Positions 48,697 through 59,257 are shown, numbered from the stretch's first letter. The stretch: DNA of 64,000 bases from Chimonanthus salicifolius (GCA_013350335.1 CM023540.1:47537222-47601221); one strand, 5' to 3'. Program-made: numbers and translations. The notes: generated from the letters alone by a model not told the origin.

Positions 48697-48846
48697 TTGA
48701 TGGGATTCTCATAGTCAAGGTAACCCACAGTGGTCTTTCGGACGCATCGACGGAGTGTGGCCTCCGGATTCCTCCTGATAGGATTCTCATCATCAGGGTA
48801 CCCTACAGTGGTCTTTCGGACGCCCCGACGGAGTGTGGCCTCCGGT
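48697..48846 (+). repeat. 78-bp tandem duplication in solo LTR C
   Basis: Two copies of gattctcat...tcaaggtaaccc/tcagggtaccc followed by acagtggtctttcggacgc and cgacggagtgtggcctccgg. Confidence 0.9.
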
Positions 48847-49334
48847 TACAACACCATCATCCCATGCTATGCATGAGATGTCTATGCAAACATGTCATTT
48901 AAAAACATAACTTTACAATCATATAAGATATCAAAATCAACATAAAACAGCATATGAAATAGTGGTTACAACAAAGGTAGGAAACCTACACTTGTTTACT
49001 TTGTTCGACCCTTCCTTTGAATCGTCTTCCGATCACGGCTTGTACACCGTTCTAGAAATCCCAAAACCTTATTTACATAACAGCAAGTTAAGCATTCATT
49101 CATGTGATTCTAACTTAGTCTAAGTCCCAAAAATCCACTTAAACTTCCATGTCCTATCTTAGCCATAAAACTCCATAGTTTTGGTCATTTTAAACATGTT
49201 TTTGGTCTCATTTAGACATAGGATAACAGTATAATGTTATCATGTTTTTACCTTTCAAAACCATCCAATAAGCCCATCACTTTGTATGATTTCTATTTTG
49301 TAAAACTCAATCCAAATATCCACATAACAGTCCA

Positions 49335-49965
49335 TGGGGTTCGGCCATACATATGGCCGAACCCTATGGTTCTTGGTGTAATTAATCCAACCATTGTCTA
49401 TGGTTTTAATCCATAATTTAACCATAGTATTAATATGGTTCAGCCAAGCCCTAGTTACCTAAAAAAACAGTAAACTTATCTTCACTTTAAATCCTTTAAA
49501 ATCTCACAAAACCATTTAATACTTCCATGAAATGTCATACCATTTCATGGGGTTCGGCCCACCCAATTGGCTGAACCTCATGGCCTATGGTTTAGATCCA
49601 TTTATCCATTTATAAACTTAGTTTATTCTTAAATCAAAGGACATTATGTTTACATAAAAATCCATCCTACACTTGACCCAAATAACCATAAAAAACAGTC
49701 CATGGGGTTAGGCCATACACATGGCCGAACCCCAAGGTTTCCTTGATGTAAATCTTCTTATCATACTTACTGATTTTTGGCCACAAAATGACCCATTTGA
49801 CATATATAAAATTTACTATGTTTTGACATGATTTTTGTCCTTTAAAAACATCAAACTTAATCCACTTTTATCATCTAAAAACAGTCCCATACTTGTATGG
49901 TTTTAATTTCCAAAAACCATCCAATTATTTCCATGGGGTTCGACCATCCAATGGGGCCGAACCCT
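49335..49965. repeat. Hairpin motif array GGGTTCGGCCAT...ATGGCCGAACCC
   Basis: Four sites in solo LTR C pair catggggttcggcca with tggccgaaccctatgg around a 4- to 10-base loop: about 49332-49371, 49546-49582, 49697-49733 and 49929-49971. A looser one (ggttcagccaagcc) is near 49438. The arms covary in places. Confidence 0.85.
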
Positions 49966-50489
49966 ATGGTCCATCTTTTTATCTTATTCATGTACCTCCA
50001 TCCAATATCTAACCCTTGTTAGATTTGGCCATCCAATGGCCGGGTCATGATTTAAAAATTGTTTATCGAAAACCTACCGTTTCCGTGACTCCTCCAATTG
50101 ATCTTCCCTCCGGCTTGTTCCTTTCCCTTTCTTAGCCTCTCCTTCTTCTTGATTCCTTGATGGTCAAGGACTGATTAAGCAACCAGCTGCTGCTCTTATT
50201 TTTTAAAAATGTAGGACACGACAAAGAGATAGAGAGAGAAAGAATTTTGGCTTTGAATGAGAAACCTTGATGCCCCCTCCTTTGCTTAAAGTATACTCTT
50301 GTCTTGGTGAAAGAAAACAACCAAGGACTGATTGCAAATCAGTGACTAGCTGCTGTTCTCAGTGTTTGGAGAGATGGAGGACGCCCAAGAGAGAAAGAGA
50401 TAATGATAGAGAATGAATTCCTCTTGACTAATCAACTTCAGCCCAAGGTTTAACCTTGTGTAACTCACCTCTCCATAATTAAAATCCTT

Positions 50490-50910
50490 TAAGTTCCTTG
50501 GGGTTTCATCTATGAAATGAAACCCCCCCTTAGCATCCAACGACTCTCTTATCTTTGAAGGTGAGAGTTTCATATGGAAATGAAACTCCCACACCAATGG
50601 CTAGTCTTTGTAACAGCCCACCTTCATTCATACTTTACATGGGAGTTTCAAATGAAACCCCATGTGTTTCACCGTCTCCCATTGGCTGTTTCTTTTAAAA
50701 TGAAACCCATCATATACCAACGACCCTATGCTTGTCTCTTTAAGTCTTCTCCTCATTCATCTTTCATTTACCAATTCAAATTGGAGTTTCATCATAAGAT
50801 GAAACTCCTCCCCTCCTCCAATGTCTTCCATGTACTTTCAAAATGTAACTCCCATTTCCTTTACCACTTAAATAGGAGTTACATGCATGGTAATACCTCC
50901 CATGCAGCCA
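50490..50910. repeat. Hairpin motif array GAGTTTCAT...ATGAAACTC
   Basis: At least five inverted pairs: gtttcatctatgaaatgaaac (50503), gagtttcatatggaaatgaa (50564), gggagtttcaaatgaaaccc (50641), ggagtttcatcataagatga (50782), and a variant gtaactcc...ggagttac (50843-50882). Confidence 0.85.
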
Positions 50911-51400
50911 ACGTTTATTGTGTTTAAACCTATAATCAGCACACACTCTATTCTCACACACTCACTTCAAATATTTATTCATCCAACTCTTTTATTTAAC
51001 TCACCCAAAACTCAACTCATTCATTAATGCAACTCAACTAATAAATTCCACTCAACTCAACTCCAACATTTATTTCAACTCAAACCCAACTCAAACATTT
51101 AACTCATCTTAACCCAATTAAGCTTTGAGCTCACCAAATAGTCAAATATGTCAACTACGACCCATTGGGTCCAATTTGGTCATTTTTGACCCATTTAACA
51201 AAATTTGACCCAATTATGACTTTTGACCCGTTTTAGTATATCTTATACATTTATTTGTTTTGTAAACAAAACTACCATCCTTTGGGTCTTGATTGAACCA
51301 TTGACCCATTTAAATTCAAATCAATTATATCACAATGGCAATTCTGTAAATATGAATAATTTCATATAAATTGATAACTTTGAAATTCCAGGGTGTTACA

Positions 51401-51605
51401 TATTAATCCTCCGCTTCCTTCTGCTGCCTCTCCTTCAACCTCTGCTGATGTGGATCTTGTTACTCCCAGGTATCCTTCGTGAGTTTGTACACCTCATAAT
51501 CGATTTGGTTATCCTCCTCATGATTTTGGTTATTCATATTATCTTTTTCTTTTTCTTCATTTTTGACTTCTATTCATATTCTGTCTGAACCAACCTCCTA
51601 TAAAG
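51401..51605 (+). pseudogene. copia 2 pol, linker between integrase and RT
   Basis: A 205-bp remnant between solo LTRs C and D, including both target duplications (TATTA, TAAAG). It reads as a proline/serine-rich linker (PPLPSAASPSTSADVDLV) with stops, as expected for the variable part between integrase and reverse transcriptase. Confidence 0.8.
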
Positions 51606-52545
51606 TGTGACGCCCCGAAATTTTAGAAAATATAAATACTGGAATATTAATAATTAATGGAGATTTAGTCCATTAATTTAGAGAAATTGAATGAGATTTA
51701 TGTTTATGAAATTAAAATTATGTCGAATAATATAAGTGAGAATAAATTCATGAAATGTATTGGAAAAGAATAGGTCACGTGTCACGCCAAGTCAAAAAGG
51801 GACTCAAATGGAATATCTTAAAAGACTGAAGGGCAAAGAGGGAATGGAAAAACCCAAGATAAGGGTTGACCAAGTCACACGAACTTCCACTGCATGAACA
51901 GTGCCGTGAACAGTATTTCCTACTATTCATGCGCACGGCACCCCCACTTCTCCACTTTGTATACGACAGTTCTTCCCTCTCCTTATCTAAGCGCACAACA
52001 CTCCTTCTCCTTCTTCTTTTCTTTACACAGCAAAACTTCATACACCTTAAATTTCCCCACTGAGAAACCTATCTTCCTACTGTGAAACTAAGAAGGAAAA
52101 GTGAGGAAGGAAAAGATAAGAAGGAAGAGCGAAGAAGAAAAGAGATTACGAAAAGCTTCGATAAAGGTTGGTGCAATGTTTTTAAATTAGTATTTAAATT
52201 TAAATTAGAATCTAGGGTGATTTAGAATCAACCCTGGACGATTTCGAATCAATGGAATGAAAATAGGGACTGATTCGAGAATTGTCGGGTATCATCTCCA
52301 ATTCAAGAATCAGGTTTAGATCTCTGAAATTGTTTATTAAATGTGGATTATTAATTTTCTAAAATGTAATAAAACACATATTAAATTAATCTGAGACGTT
52401 AGAAGAGTTTGATATTGTCTCGTCAAAATTCAGTAAATGTATGTTTTTATTTATTATATATTTTAATGGGAATTTGGGATTGAGAATAGGTTTAAGCTTG
52501 CTTTTTGATGCCTTGGGTACATAACCGATGAAATATTTGTAACTG

Positions 52546-52692
52546 GTAAACAATGATACCCACACAGGAGATGTTAAATCCACGGTACAAACCAGTAATG
52601 CCATTGGATTTCAGGGTCTTCCTGTACACATTGACCAAACCATTGAACTGCCTCCCACCCCCCTTCTTAGCAGCCTTAGAATCGTTGGCTAG
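52546..52692 (-). pseudogene. Mitochondrial ADP/ATP carrier fragment
   Basis: On the minus strand one frame reads [38 protein letters not shown] and [10 protein letters not shown]. This is the matrix loop and next helix of the plant ADP/ATP translocator, which exchanges ADP and ATP across the inner mitochondrial membrane. About 49 codons are open without a break, then similarity stops on both sides. Too short to work; it is a captured internal fragment. Confidence 0.87.
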
Positions 52693-53309
52693 ATGAATGA
52701 CGATCTAGTCGGAAGGAGAAAACTCAGACAGCAGGTAGATCTGATTTGAAACAGATCTGCCGGTACAGTTGGAAGACCGTTTTGGAGGCACACAGTCCAA
52801 GTTGTGGTGGTTGTTGGTCGGCCGGCTATTCCCATCAGTCGTTTATAGATCTGAGCTCTTTGAGGTCTCCTAACCATGTACTGCCCATTACCTGTTTGTG
52901 TTATTGTCGGAATGGAAATCCGGGTGAGAAATCCTTGATACTACTACGGTCTCCTTCCTTCTATTGAATTTCCTATTGTGTTGCTTTACTTGAAGATGGT
53001 TTATTATTTTCATCTTGTGGGGTCATACCCATTGTTTTCTTTCGGTTGTATTCTGAACATTGTTGTTGGAAATTAGTCCAAATGGCAGGAAGCTTAAACA
53101 TGTTGAAAGCACTTTTGACTACGACCATCATCTATACCAATCACAAGCTGTACTCTTAATACATGTTATCAGAATATAAATTCCATGTATTCTATCATTG
53201 GGTTTTGATAACTGTACTTCTTTTTATAGTGCCTACTATGAGTCTTATTGGTGTTATGATGAGGATTTAGCATCCATTTATTCTGAGAATGTTCTTAGAA
53301 TTTATTAAA

Positions 53310-53399
53310 GGAGATGTCTAGATCAATGAGAATCGATACAGGATTGTTAGGCAGCTTGGGGAGGGTGGATTTGCGTATGTGTATCTGGTGAAAGAGATC
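53310..53399 (+). pseudogene. STK16-like protein kinase exon fragment
   Basis: Thirty codons read GDV, a stop, then INENRYRIVRQLGEGGFAYV and YLVKEI. This is the N-terminus and glycine-rich loop (GEGGFAYV) of plant STK16-type kinases. The stop TAG stands where those proteins have Trp (TGG to TAG). Similarity ends sharply at both sides, like one exon. Confidence 0.83.
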
Positions 53400-53432
53400 A
53401 AAACTACATGTGAATTGTTTAATAAAATACTG

Positions 53433-53779
53433 TCAAGAGACGGTAATCTTATCCCAGCTGTTTACAAAGAAATCAGTAAAAGCTTTTAGTGCTGGACCCA
53501 CTGAACTAGGATATATTACAGTCATATGGAATTTTGTACAGGCATTATCTTCCCCCTTAGCAGGTATTTTATTCCTTTACTACGATTGTCCTACGGTTCT
53601 TGCAATGGGCAGCAAACAGTTTTGGTCTAGCCATTGTGATACCATCACTCCCGTCCTTGATTATTGATAGCTATCTCGATGATGTGAGAGGGACAGGATT
53701 CAGGATATTGAGTCTTGTAGGCTCAGTGGCTAGGATAGGAGGTGTTGTTCTAACAACAGTTGTGGCTGGCCAAGAGTTT
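53433..53779 (+). pseudogene. MFS transporter fragment (UNE2-like)
   Basis: Two joined pieces of a plant major-facilitator transporter. The first reads IPAVYKEIS, SAGPTELGYITV and FVQALSSPLAGIL (frame change near 53486). The second reads SFGLAIVIPSL, SYLDDVRGTGF and LSLVGSVARIGGVVL. About 30 residues between them (after PTVLAMG) are missing, so the joint is an internal deletion. Family members are membrane transporters; this copy cannot fold. The UNE2-like label is from memory of the family. Confidence 0.82.
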
Positions 53780-55309
53780 TAGGGACACTTTCTATATCCC
53801 AACTTCCATTTCATTCAATATCGATCGGGTTTTTAATCAGTTGGATCAGTTAATGAGACCCATACTTATAAGATTTTATTATGAGTTCCATAACAACACA
53901 TAGACCCATGTTTTATAATAAGACATTTACATAGGTACTAAATAGGAGATAAAACATGAGATTTAGAGTCTAAGGTCATTGAATTAAATTAAGAATAATG
54001 ATATCATGTGTTCTTATGTGACATGTATGGATAATGAACGAAAGACCGAAAGCAAACCCGGTAGCACCGAGCTAGTTTGTGGATTCATTCCTTGATCGGC
54101 TAGGATCAGGTAGGTTTTCCTACTTTCTTGATGTATCTCATGACTATTATGTATGTGAAGATTATATTTAATTTCAATGCATATTTTGAATGATTTATCG
54201 ATGCATGAGCATGAAAGCATGCATTTGGTGGGGATGAGAATAGTTGAGATAATGGTTAGAGGATGTTAAACTCTAACATGAGAAATATGAAATACCATAA
54301 CTATTCGGTATGGCCGCGTCCATGAACACAAGAATTGGGCAATTAAGATGGGCTCAAAGCTCCTGGGTGAGAGACCCGAAACCTGCGCAGGATAGTATGG
54401 GTGATGGTATACCCCCGGTAACTCCGGTTAAATACTAGGAATTGGGTAGTAGCTCCCATCTGGTGCCCCAGGAAAGCTACGGACATAATGGCCAATGATT
54501 AGAACTGTTTGAATGGAAAGTATGAAAGAAAGAAATGCATGGGCATGAGAGGGGTTTGCATTGATTCATGTACCATGGCATTTGCATCATGTTGATTTAA
54601 TGAGTTATCAAAACTATGATGATTATGAATTGATATATGAGATGAATATGATTTGATTTCAAATGCTTTATATATATTGATTATGAATTGATTTTGAAAT
54701 ATGGGGTGGGAATGTTTTCAACTGAATTATATGATATGAAGAACTGTATATGTTTTCTCTGATTTTATATATGTCATATTGATACCCCCTTTGATGGGAA
54801 ATCCTACTGGGCGTTGACTAAGCCCACAATATTATTCTCTTTTAGAAATTAAGACAGGAAAAGAGAAAGATGATGAGGCTGGACCAAGCGTCAGTCATGC
54901 ATAGACGAGGATGGCGCAAGAGAGGATTGCGTAGAGAGTTACCTTTTTATATTATTAGCGAAATAAACACTTGGGTTATGTTATTCAAGAATTTTGAGTT
55001 ATTATGTTAAACCTTTATTCGAGAAAGGAATGTTATCAGGATTATCCTCTTGTTTTACTAAGGTTGAGAAAGATTGAATGATGAATTTAAATAAATGTAC
55101 TTTTTCCGTATTGTTGTAAGTTAGTGTGTTGTTAAGTTTACGTGGAGTCTTTCCATGTGCATACACTGGTTGGGCCAGTTAAGGGTCGAATCTTCGGATT
55201 CGGACTTGACTCGCGTCGTGGCACTCTCCCCTTTCTTCAGGTTGTGATTTAAAAAAAAAAAAAAAAAAAAATACTCTGAAATTTAGGGAGAAAAGGGAGG
55301 GGCGCTACA

Positions 55310-56826
55310 TAAAGAGGCTATCTGTGATCCTCTTTGGCAACATGCTATGGATGACGAGTTTTCTGCATTGCATAAGACTGGCACTTGCGATTTAGTACCG
55401 CTTCCTCCAGATAAACATGTTATTGGTTGCAAATGGATGTATAAGATTAAGACCAAGTCTGATGATTCTGTGGAATGATATAAGGTCCGATTAGTTGCTA
55501 AGGGTTTCATTCAAGAATACAGTTTTGATTATGTTGAGACTTTTGCCCCTGTTGCGAAGATGACTTCTGTTCGCATTTTTCTTGCCATTGCATCAGTTCA
55601 TAAGTGGCGCTTGTCCCAGATGGATGTTAAAAATGCTTTTCTAAATTGAAATCTCTCTAAAGAAATTTATATGACTCCTCCCTAAGGTGTTTTTCATCAA
55701 CCTGGGGAAGTATGCAGACTTCGAAAGGCATTGTATGGTCTCAAACAGGTGCCTCGTGCTTGGTTTGAAAAGTTTTTCACCGTGATTACTTCTCTTGGTT
55801 TTCAATTAAGTCCTCATGATTCAGCTCTCTTTGTTCGATCCACTTTTGTTGGTCGTATTCTCTTGCTCTTGTATGTTGATGATATGATCTTGACTAGTGA
55901 TGATCTTGATGGCATTGTTTAATTGAATGTACAGTTGCATAAAAAATTTGAAATGAAAGATTTAGGGTCCTTGCGATATTTTCTTGGGATAGAAGTTGCA
56001 TGTTCTCCCAAAGGTTATCTTCTCTCTCAAGCTAAGTATGCTGCAGATGTTCTTCTGCGCACTTGTATTACTAACACCAGGCCAGTTGGGACACCTTTAG
56101 AGCTTAATGTGCATTACACTTCCTCTGATGATGTGTCTTTGGACGACCCTACGCTATATTAGACAATAGTTGGGAGTTTGGTCTATCTCACAATTACGCT
56201 GCCTGACATTGCCTATGCAGTTCATATTGTTAGTCAGTTTGTCTCCTCATGGACAACTACTCATTGCTCCGCTCTTCGTATTTTGCGTTATATTCGTGGA
56301 ACTTTATATCAAAGTTTGTTACTTCCCTCATCATATTCCTTGGAGCTTCATGCATTCTCTGATGCTGGCTGGGTGGGTGATCTTTCTGATCGCAAATCGA
56401 CTACTGGCTTTTGTATTTTTGTGGGTGACTCACTTGTTTCCTGGAGAAGCAAAATAAAGGATGTTGTTGCTCGTTCTTCTGTCGAGGCCGAGTATTGAGC
56501 TATGACTTCTACCACTGCTGAAATTGTTTGGCTTCGATGGTTACTTGCAGACATGGGAGTTTCTCTTTTAGCTCCTACTCCCATGTATTGTGATAATAAG
56601 AGTGCTGTTCAAATTGCATATAACTCAGTTTTTCATGAGCGTACAAAACATATTGAGTTGGACTGCCACTTTGTACGGCATCATCTCCAGATTGGCATAC
56701 TTTCTCTCTCATTTGTTACTTCTGCCTTGCAGGTAGCTGACTTTTTCACGAAGTCTCACACCATCACACGCTTTCAGTTTCTTCTTAGCAAACTCTCGAT
56801 GCTTAACATTGTAAAATCGCGAGTTT
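55310..56826 (+). pseudogene. copia 2 pol, last part: RT and RNase H
   Basis: RT begins at AICDPLWQHAMDDEF, then GCKWMYKIKTKSDD, WRLSQMDVKNAFL, ALYGLKQVPRAWF and the catalytic YVDDM at 55872. DLGSLRYFLGIEV follows. RNase H shows AFSDAGWVGDLSDRKSTTGF, YCDNKSAVQIA and HIELDCHFVRHH, ending near 56826. Stops at about 55476, 55683, 55919, 56159 and 56496 all sit where CGA, CAA or CAG codons are usual. The purine-rich GAAAGCGGG precedes the 3' LTR. Confidence 0.92.
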
Positions 56827-56835
56827 GAAAGCGGG

Positions 56836-56974
56836 TGTTAAAGTTATATTTTCCTTTTATTATTAAGGGTAGTTTTGTCCTTTTCTCACTAAGGGCTAAT
56901 TAGGGTTTGCAGTGTTTTGTATACAAATACATTGCATTGTGATTTGTTATGTGAGAGATTATCAGATTCTAATA
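56836..56974 (+). repeat. 3' LTR of copia 2
   Basis: 139 bp, TGTTAAAGTTATATT to CAGATTCTAATA, closely matching the 5' LTR except for a 20-base segment absent there. Confidence 0.9.
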
Positions 56975-56979
56975 AGCTC

Positions 56980-58299
56980 ATCCGATAGGCTACCCAATGA
57001 ATCTAATTTCGTGCCATTCAAGTAACATATACAGTATCTAAATAATTTGGAAATTGTTATAAAAATCACCAATGGATTATGTGCCCTAAGCAACCATGTG
57101 TGTAGGTTTTTATAGTGCTTGCATCAAGAAAGCCATAGGTTCTTCTAATAAAAAAGAAGATCAAGTGGTGTCACTTAAGATGATTTTCCGTCCATGCTGT
57201 ATCTACGAATATGATTAAATGTTGTATTACTATGTCTTATCTGTCATTGAAAGATATAGAGAGTTAAATAAATGAATAATAAAAGTTAATTAAAAATAAT
57301 ACAAAGGAGAGAGTGTCATCTAGTTGTCGGTGCGTGCAAGCTAACCTTATTTACTAAACACCGTGTCTGTAAACATCAAGCTAAATGGGGGTCTCATTTC
57401 TCTCATACTTGCCTCTCTCATACTCTACCTTAGTCGATTGAATTACATTCATTGTACATTATAGAACCCTCAAATATTTGTGGCGCAGAATTATATTTAG
57501 AACAATCCAATGAATTTGATTTTGAATGCACCTCTATCTCAAAAAAAGCTCAAATCCAACCATTCCCATATTATCTTAGTTTTCCTTTCTTTTCAAAAAT
57601 TCCATTTTCGCAGGTCTTCGTATTTTATATTTCTATTGAAATTTGATAGTCATAAGCCATTATGTTTCATACGAAGTTAAAAAATGCGGCAAATATGGTG
57701 CGTATTGGCTGCTATGAAGTGAATTTTTGAGAACCAATACTTTGGTAGCGGGTCCACGAGGTTGTGCCGGGCTGCAATTGTGGGCGTGACGTATGCGTCT
57801 CGTGCGATGTTGAGAAACTTGGTAGCGGGTGCAACGGCCGTAACACCGACACGACCGAATTTTACACCTCTGGTTTCATGACCTATTTCGTGAGATTATG
57901 ATCTGCTGGGAGTAACTTCAGCCTTCAGCCTCCCTCCATGTAGTACCACACATGAAACATCAAACGTTAAAAAAATGACCCATTGGTATATATATCCATC
58001 GTTACTATCAATCTGACGTAAATCAATCAAGGCCAATACAGTGACGAGTTTTTACTCTATATTTATCAACTGAGTCAGATCGATGCAGTACTGAGTTTTA
58101 AGTAGACCAAGCGCCCATTAGAGATTGTTTTTGTAAAGGGAGGGTTAAGGTCTGAGGAAAAAAATTGGCCAAAATTCAAAACATCAACCAGATCTTTTTG
58201 GATTTCAAGGGTAGCAATATGCAAATATAGCGATGAATCAGTTTTTTTCTTCTTCTTATTATTTTTTTTCTTCTGAAAATAGATCTAAAACCAATATAA
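56980..58299. other. Intergenic DNA; possible hAT-type right end near 57869
   Basis: No gene. Near 57850-57870 the sequence cgaattttacacctctg is, inverted, CAGAGGTGTAAAATTCG. This resembles the left end of the MITE at 29290 (CAGAGGTGCAAAATTGG), so a related element may end here; its other end was not found. A short direct repeat, ttggtagcgggt, lies at about 57743 and 57820. Confidence 0.45.
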
Positions 58300-58348
58300 C
58301 CAAATTCTGGCTTGATGCAAGAGGTCTTGAGTTCAAATCACCTTCAAC

Positions 58349-58715
58349 CTAAGCTTATCGGCCGATATTCATAAATATCAGTATTTAAATTTTTTTTTTT
58401 TAAAAAAACACCGATACGGTTTTTACACTGTTCTTGGCGGTTTTTTGCGGTTTTCACGTTTTTTAACGGTTCAGGGTTTACTGTTTTCACGGTTTTTGGC
58501 GGTTTTTGGTGGTTTTTAACGGTTTTTTGCGGTTTTTTGCGGTTTTGTCACGGTTCATCACTGTTCATCACGGTTTTTGCGGTTTTTTCACGGTTCCGAT
58601 ATCGGAGGAGAGAGAAAATATCGATATCGGAAGAGAGAGAATTTTCTCGGCCGATATTGCGGCCGATATTTGCATATCGGCCGATATATCGGTTATGGCG
58701 ATATTTTGACCCCTG
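58349..58715. mobile_element. TATCGGCCGATA MITE inside a SINE, TSD CCTTCAAC
   Basis: 367 bp flanked by a perfect 8-bp duplication CCTTCAAC (58341-58348, 58716-58723). The right end, inverted, is CAGGGGTCAAAATATCGCC. The left end is degraded (CTAAGCTTATCGGCC). Inside are tatcggccgata repeats and a ggttttttgcgg minisatellite. Confidence 0.88.
58425..58600 (+). repeat. GGTTTTTTGCGG minisatellite
   Basis: About a dozen short units (cggttttttgcggttttcac, ggttcatcac, cggtttttggc) of roughly 10 to 14 bp. They sit inside the MITE, near its A/T-run centre. Confidence 0.85.
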
Positions 58716-58886
58716 CCTTCAACCCCGTAGTTTTATCCGGTGTGCGTAGATAGAGAAGTTTGCACATGCCCCAATTATTAGTGAGGTGCTCTAAGAGGAC
58801 TGGACACCTTGGTTTTCCCCCCAAAGAAAAACTAAAGATAGCCTAAATTTTGGATTTTTCGGTCATGGATTTTATTTCATGAAAAT

Positions 58887-59249
58887 TAGGGCTGCAACTC
58901 GGATCGGGTGGGTCAGGTTCCTTAAAACCCAACGCTATCCGAGTTGATATATATAGAACCCGACCCGACCCGAATTCTCAACCCGAACTTCACAACCCGA
59001 CCCGATCCAAATTTTGACCTAACCCGCATTCTGAACCCATTTTAGCCTAATTTTAGCAGGGTCGGGTCGGGTCAGGTTAGGTCGGGTTAACTTGTAAAAT
59101 CCTTAACCCGACTCGAATTTCATGCTGGTTTTTATCTTCTCAACCCGACCCGACCCGACCCACTTACCCTAAATTTCAACACAATCCGCATGATTTCTCG
59201 GGTCGGGTCATGTGGGTCGGGCCAAAACCCGACCCGAGTTGCAGCCCTA
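58887..59249. mobile_element. CGGGTCGGGT MITE, TSD ATGAAAAT
   Basis: 363 bp with ends TAGGGCTGCAACTCGGATCGG and inverted TAGGGCTGCAACTCGGGTCGG, flanked by a perfect 8-bp duplication ATGAAAAT (58879-58886, 59250-59257). Size and interior match the copy at 16823-17187. Confidence 0.93.
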
Positions 59250-59257
59250 ATGAAAAT

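Larger units (their letters stand above)
47965..51400. mobile_element. Giant solo LTR C (3436 bp), TSD TATTA
   Basis: Starts TGTAACACCCCGCCC and ends AGGGTGTTACA; the outer ten bases are perfect inverted copies. A perfect duplication TATTA flanks it (47960-47964, 51401-51405), inside the copia 2 pol reading. No coding domains. It holds a 78-bp duplication and two arrays of hairpin-forming motifs, reported separately. Confidence 0.93.
51606..55309. mobile_element. Giant solo LTR D (3704 bp) with captured gene fragments, TSD TAAAG
   Basis: Starts TGTGACGCCCCGAAATTTT and ends GGAGGGGCGCTACA, whose complement is TGTAGCGCCCC. A perfect duplication TAAAG flanks it (51601-51605, 55310-55314). The left 0.6 kb looks like an LTR promoter and leader (cacgtgtcacg, pyrimidine-rich block at 51970-52080). 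The centre, 52546-53779, holds pieces of three host genes. The right 1.5 kb is LTR-like. There is no internal second end and no primer site, so it is not a full element. Capture may have happened through a nested transposon whose ends I cannot see. Confidence 0.88.
44576..56974 (+). mobile_element. Ty1/copia retrotransposon 2, split by two giant solo LTRs
   Basis: LTRs at 44576-44694 and 56836-56974 enclose gag-pol on the plus strand. The flanks AGCTA (44571-44575) and AGCTC (56975-56979) are a 5-bp duplication with one change. Two later insertions (47965-51400 and 51606-55309, each with one 5-bp duplication) account for 7150 bases. The original element was thus about 5.25 kb, nearly the size of copia 1. 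The coding region is full of stops and the protease active Asp is changed to Asn, so it is dead. Confidence 0.93.
58300..58810 (+). repeat. SINE split by a MITE
   Basis: The left part (gcaagaggtcttgagttcaa, to 58348) and right part (from 58716: gtttgcacatgcccc, actggacaccttggt) together resemble the SINE at 39986-40209. Between them lies the MITE 58349-58715. The start of this SINE is poorly preserved. Confidence 0.7.

Noticed and set aside
52386..52604. A 72-residue protein on the minus strand
   Set aside because: It is an out-of-frame shadow over the ADP/ATP carrier fragment.
53310..53779. A real kinase-transporter fusion gene
   Set aside because: The kinase part is one exon with a stop, and the transporter part has a frameshift and an internal deletion; the two merely lie side by side in captured DNA.
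51606..55309. A complete non-autonomous LTR element (LARD) with two LTRs
   Set aside because: Neither end sequence recurs inside and there is no primer-binding site or purine tract; a single unit with complementary ends fits better.
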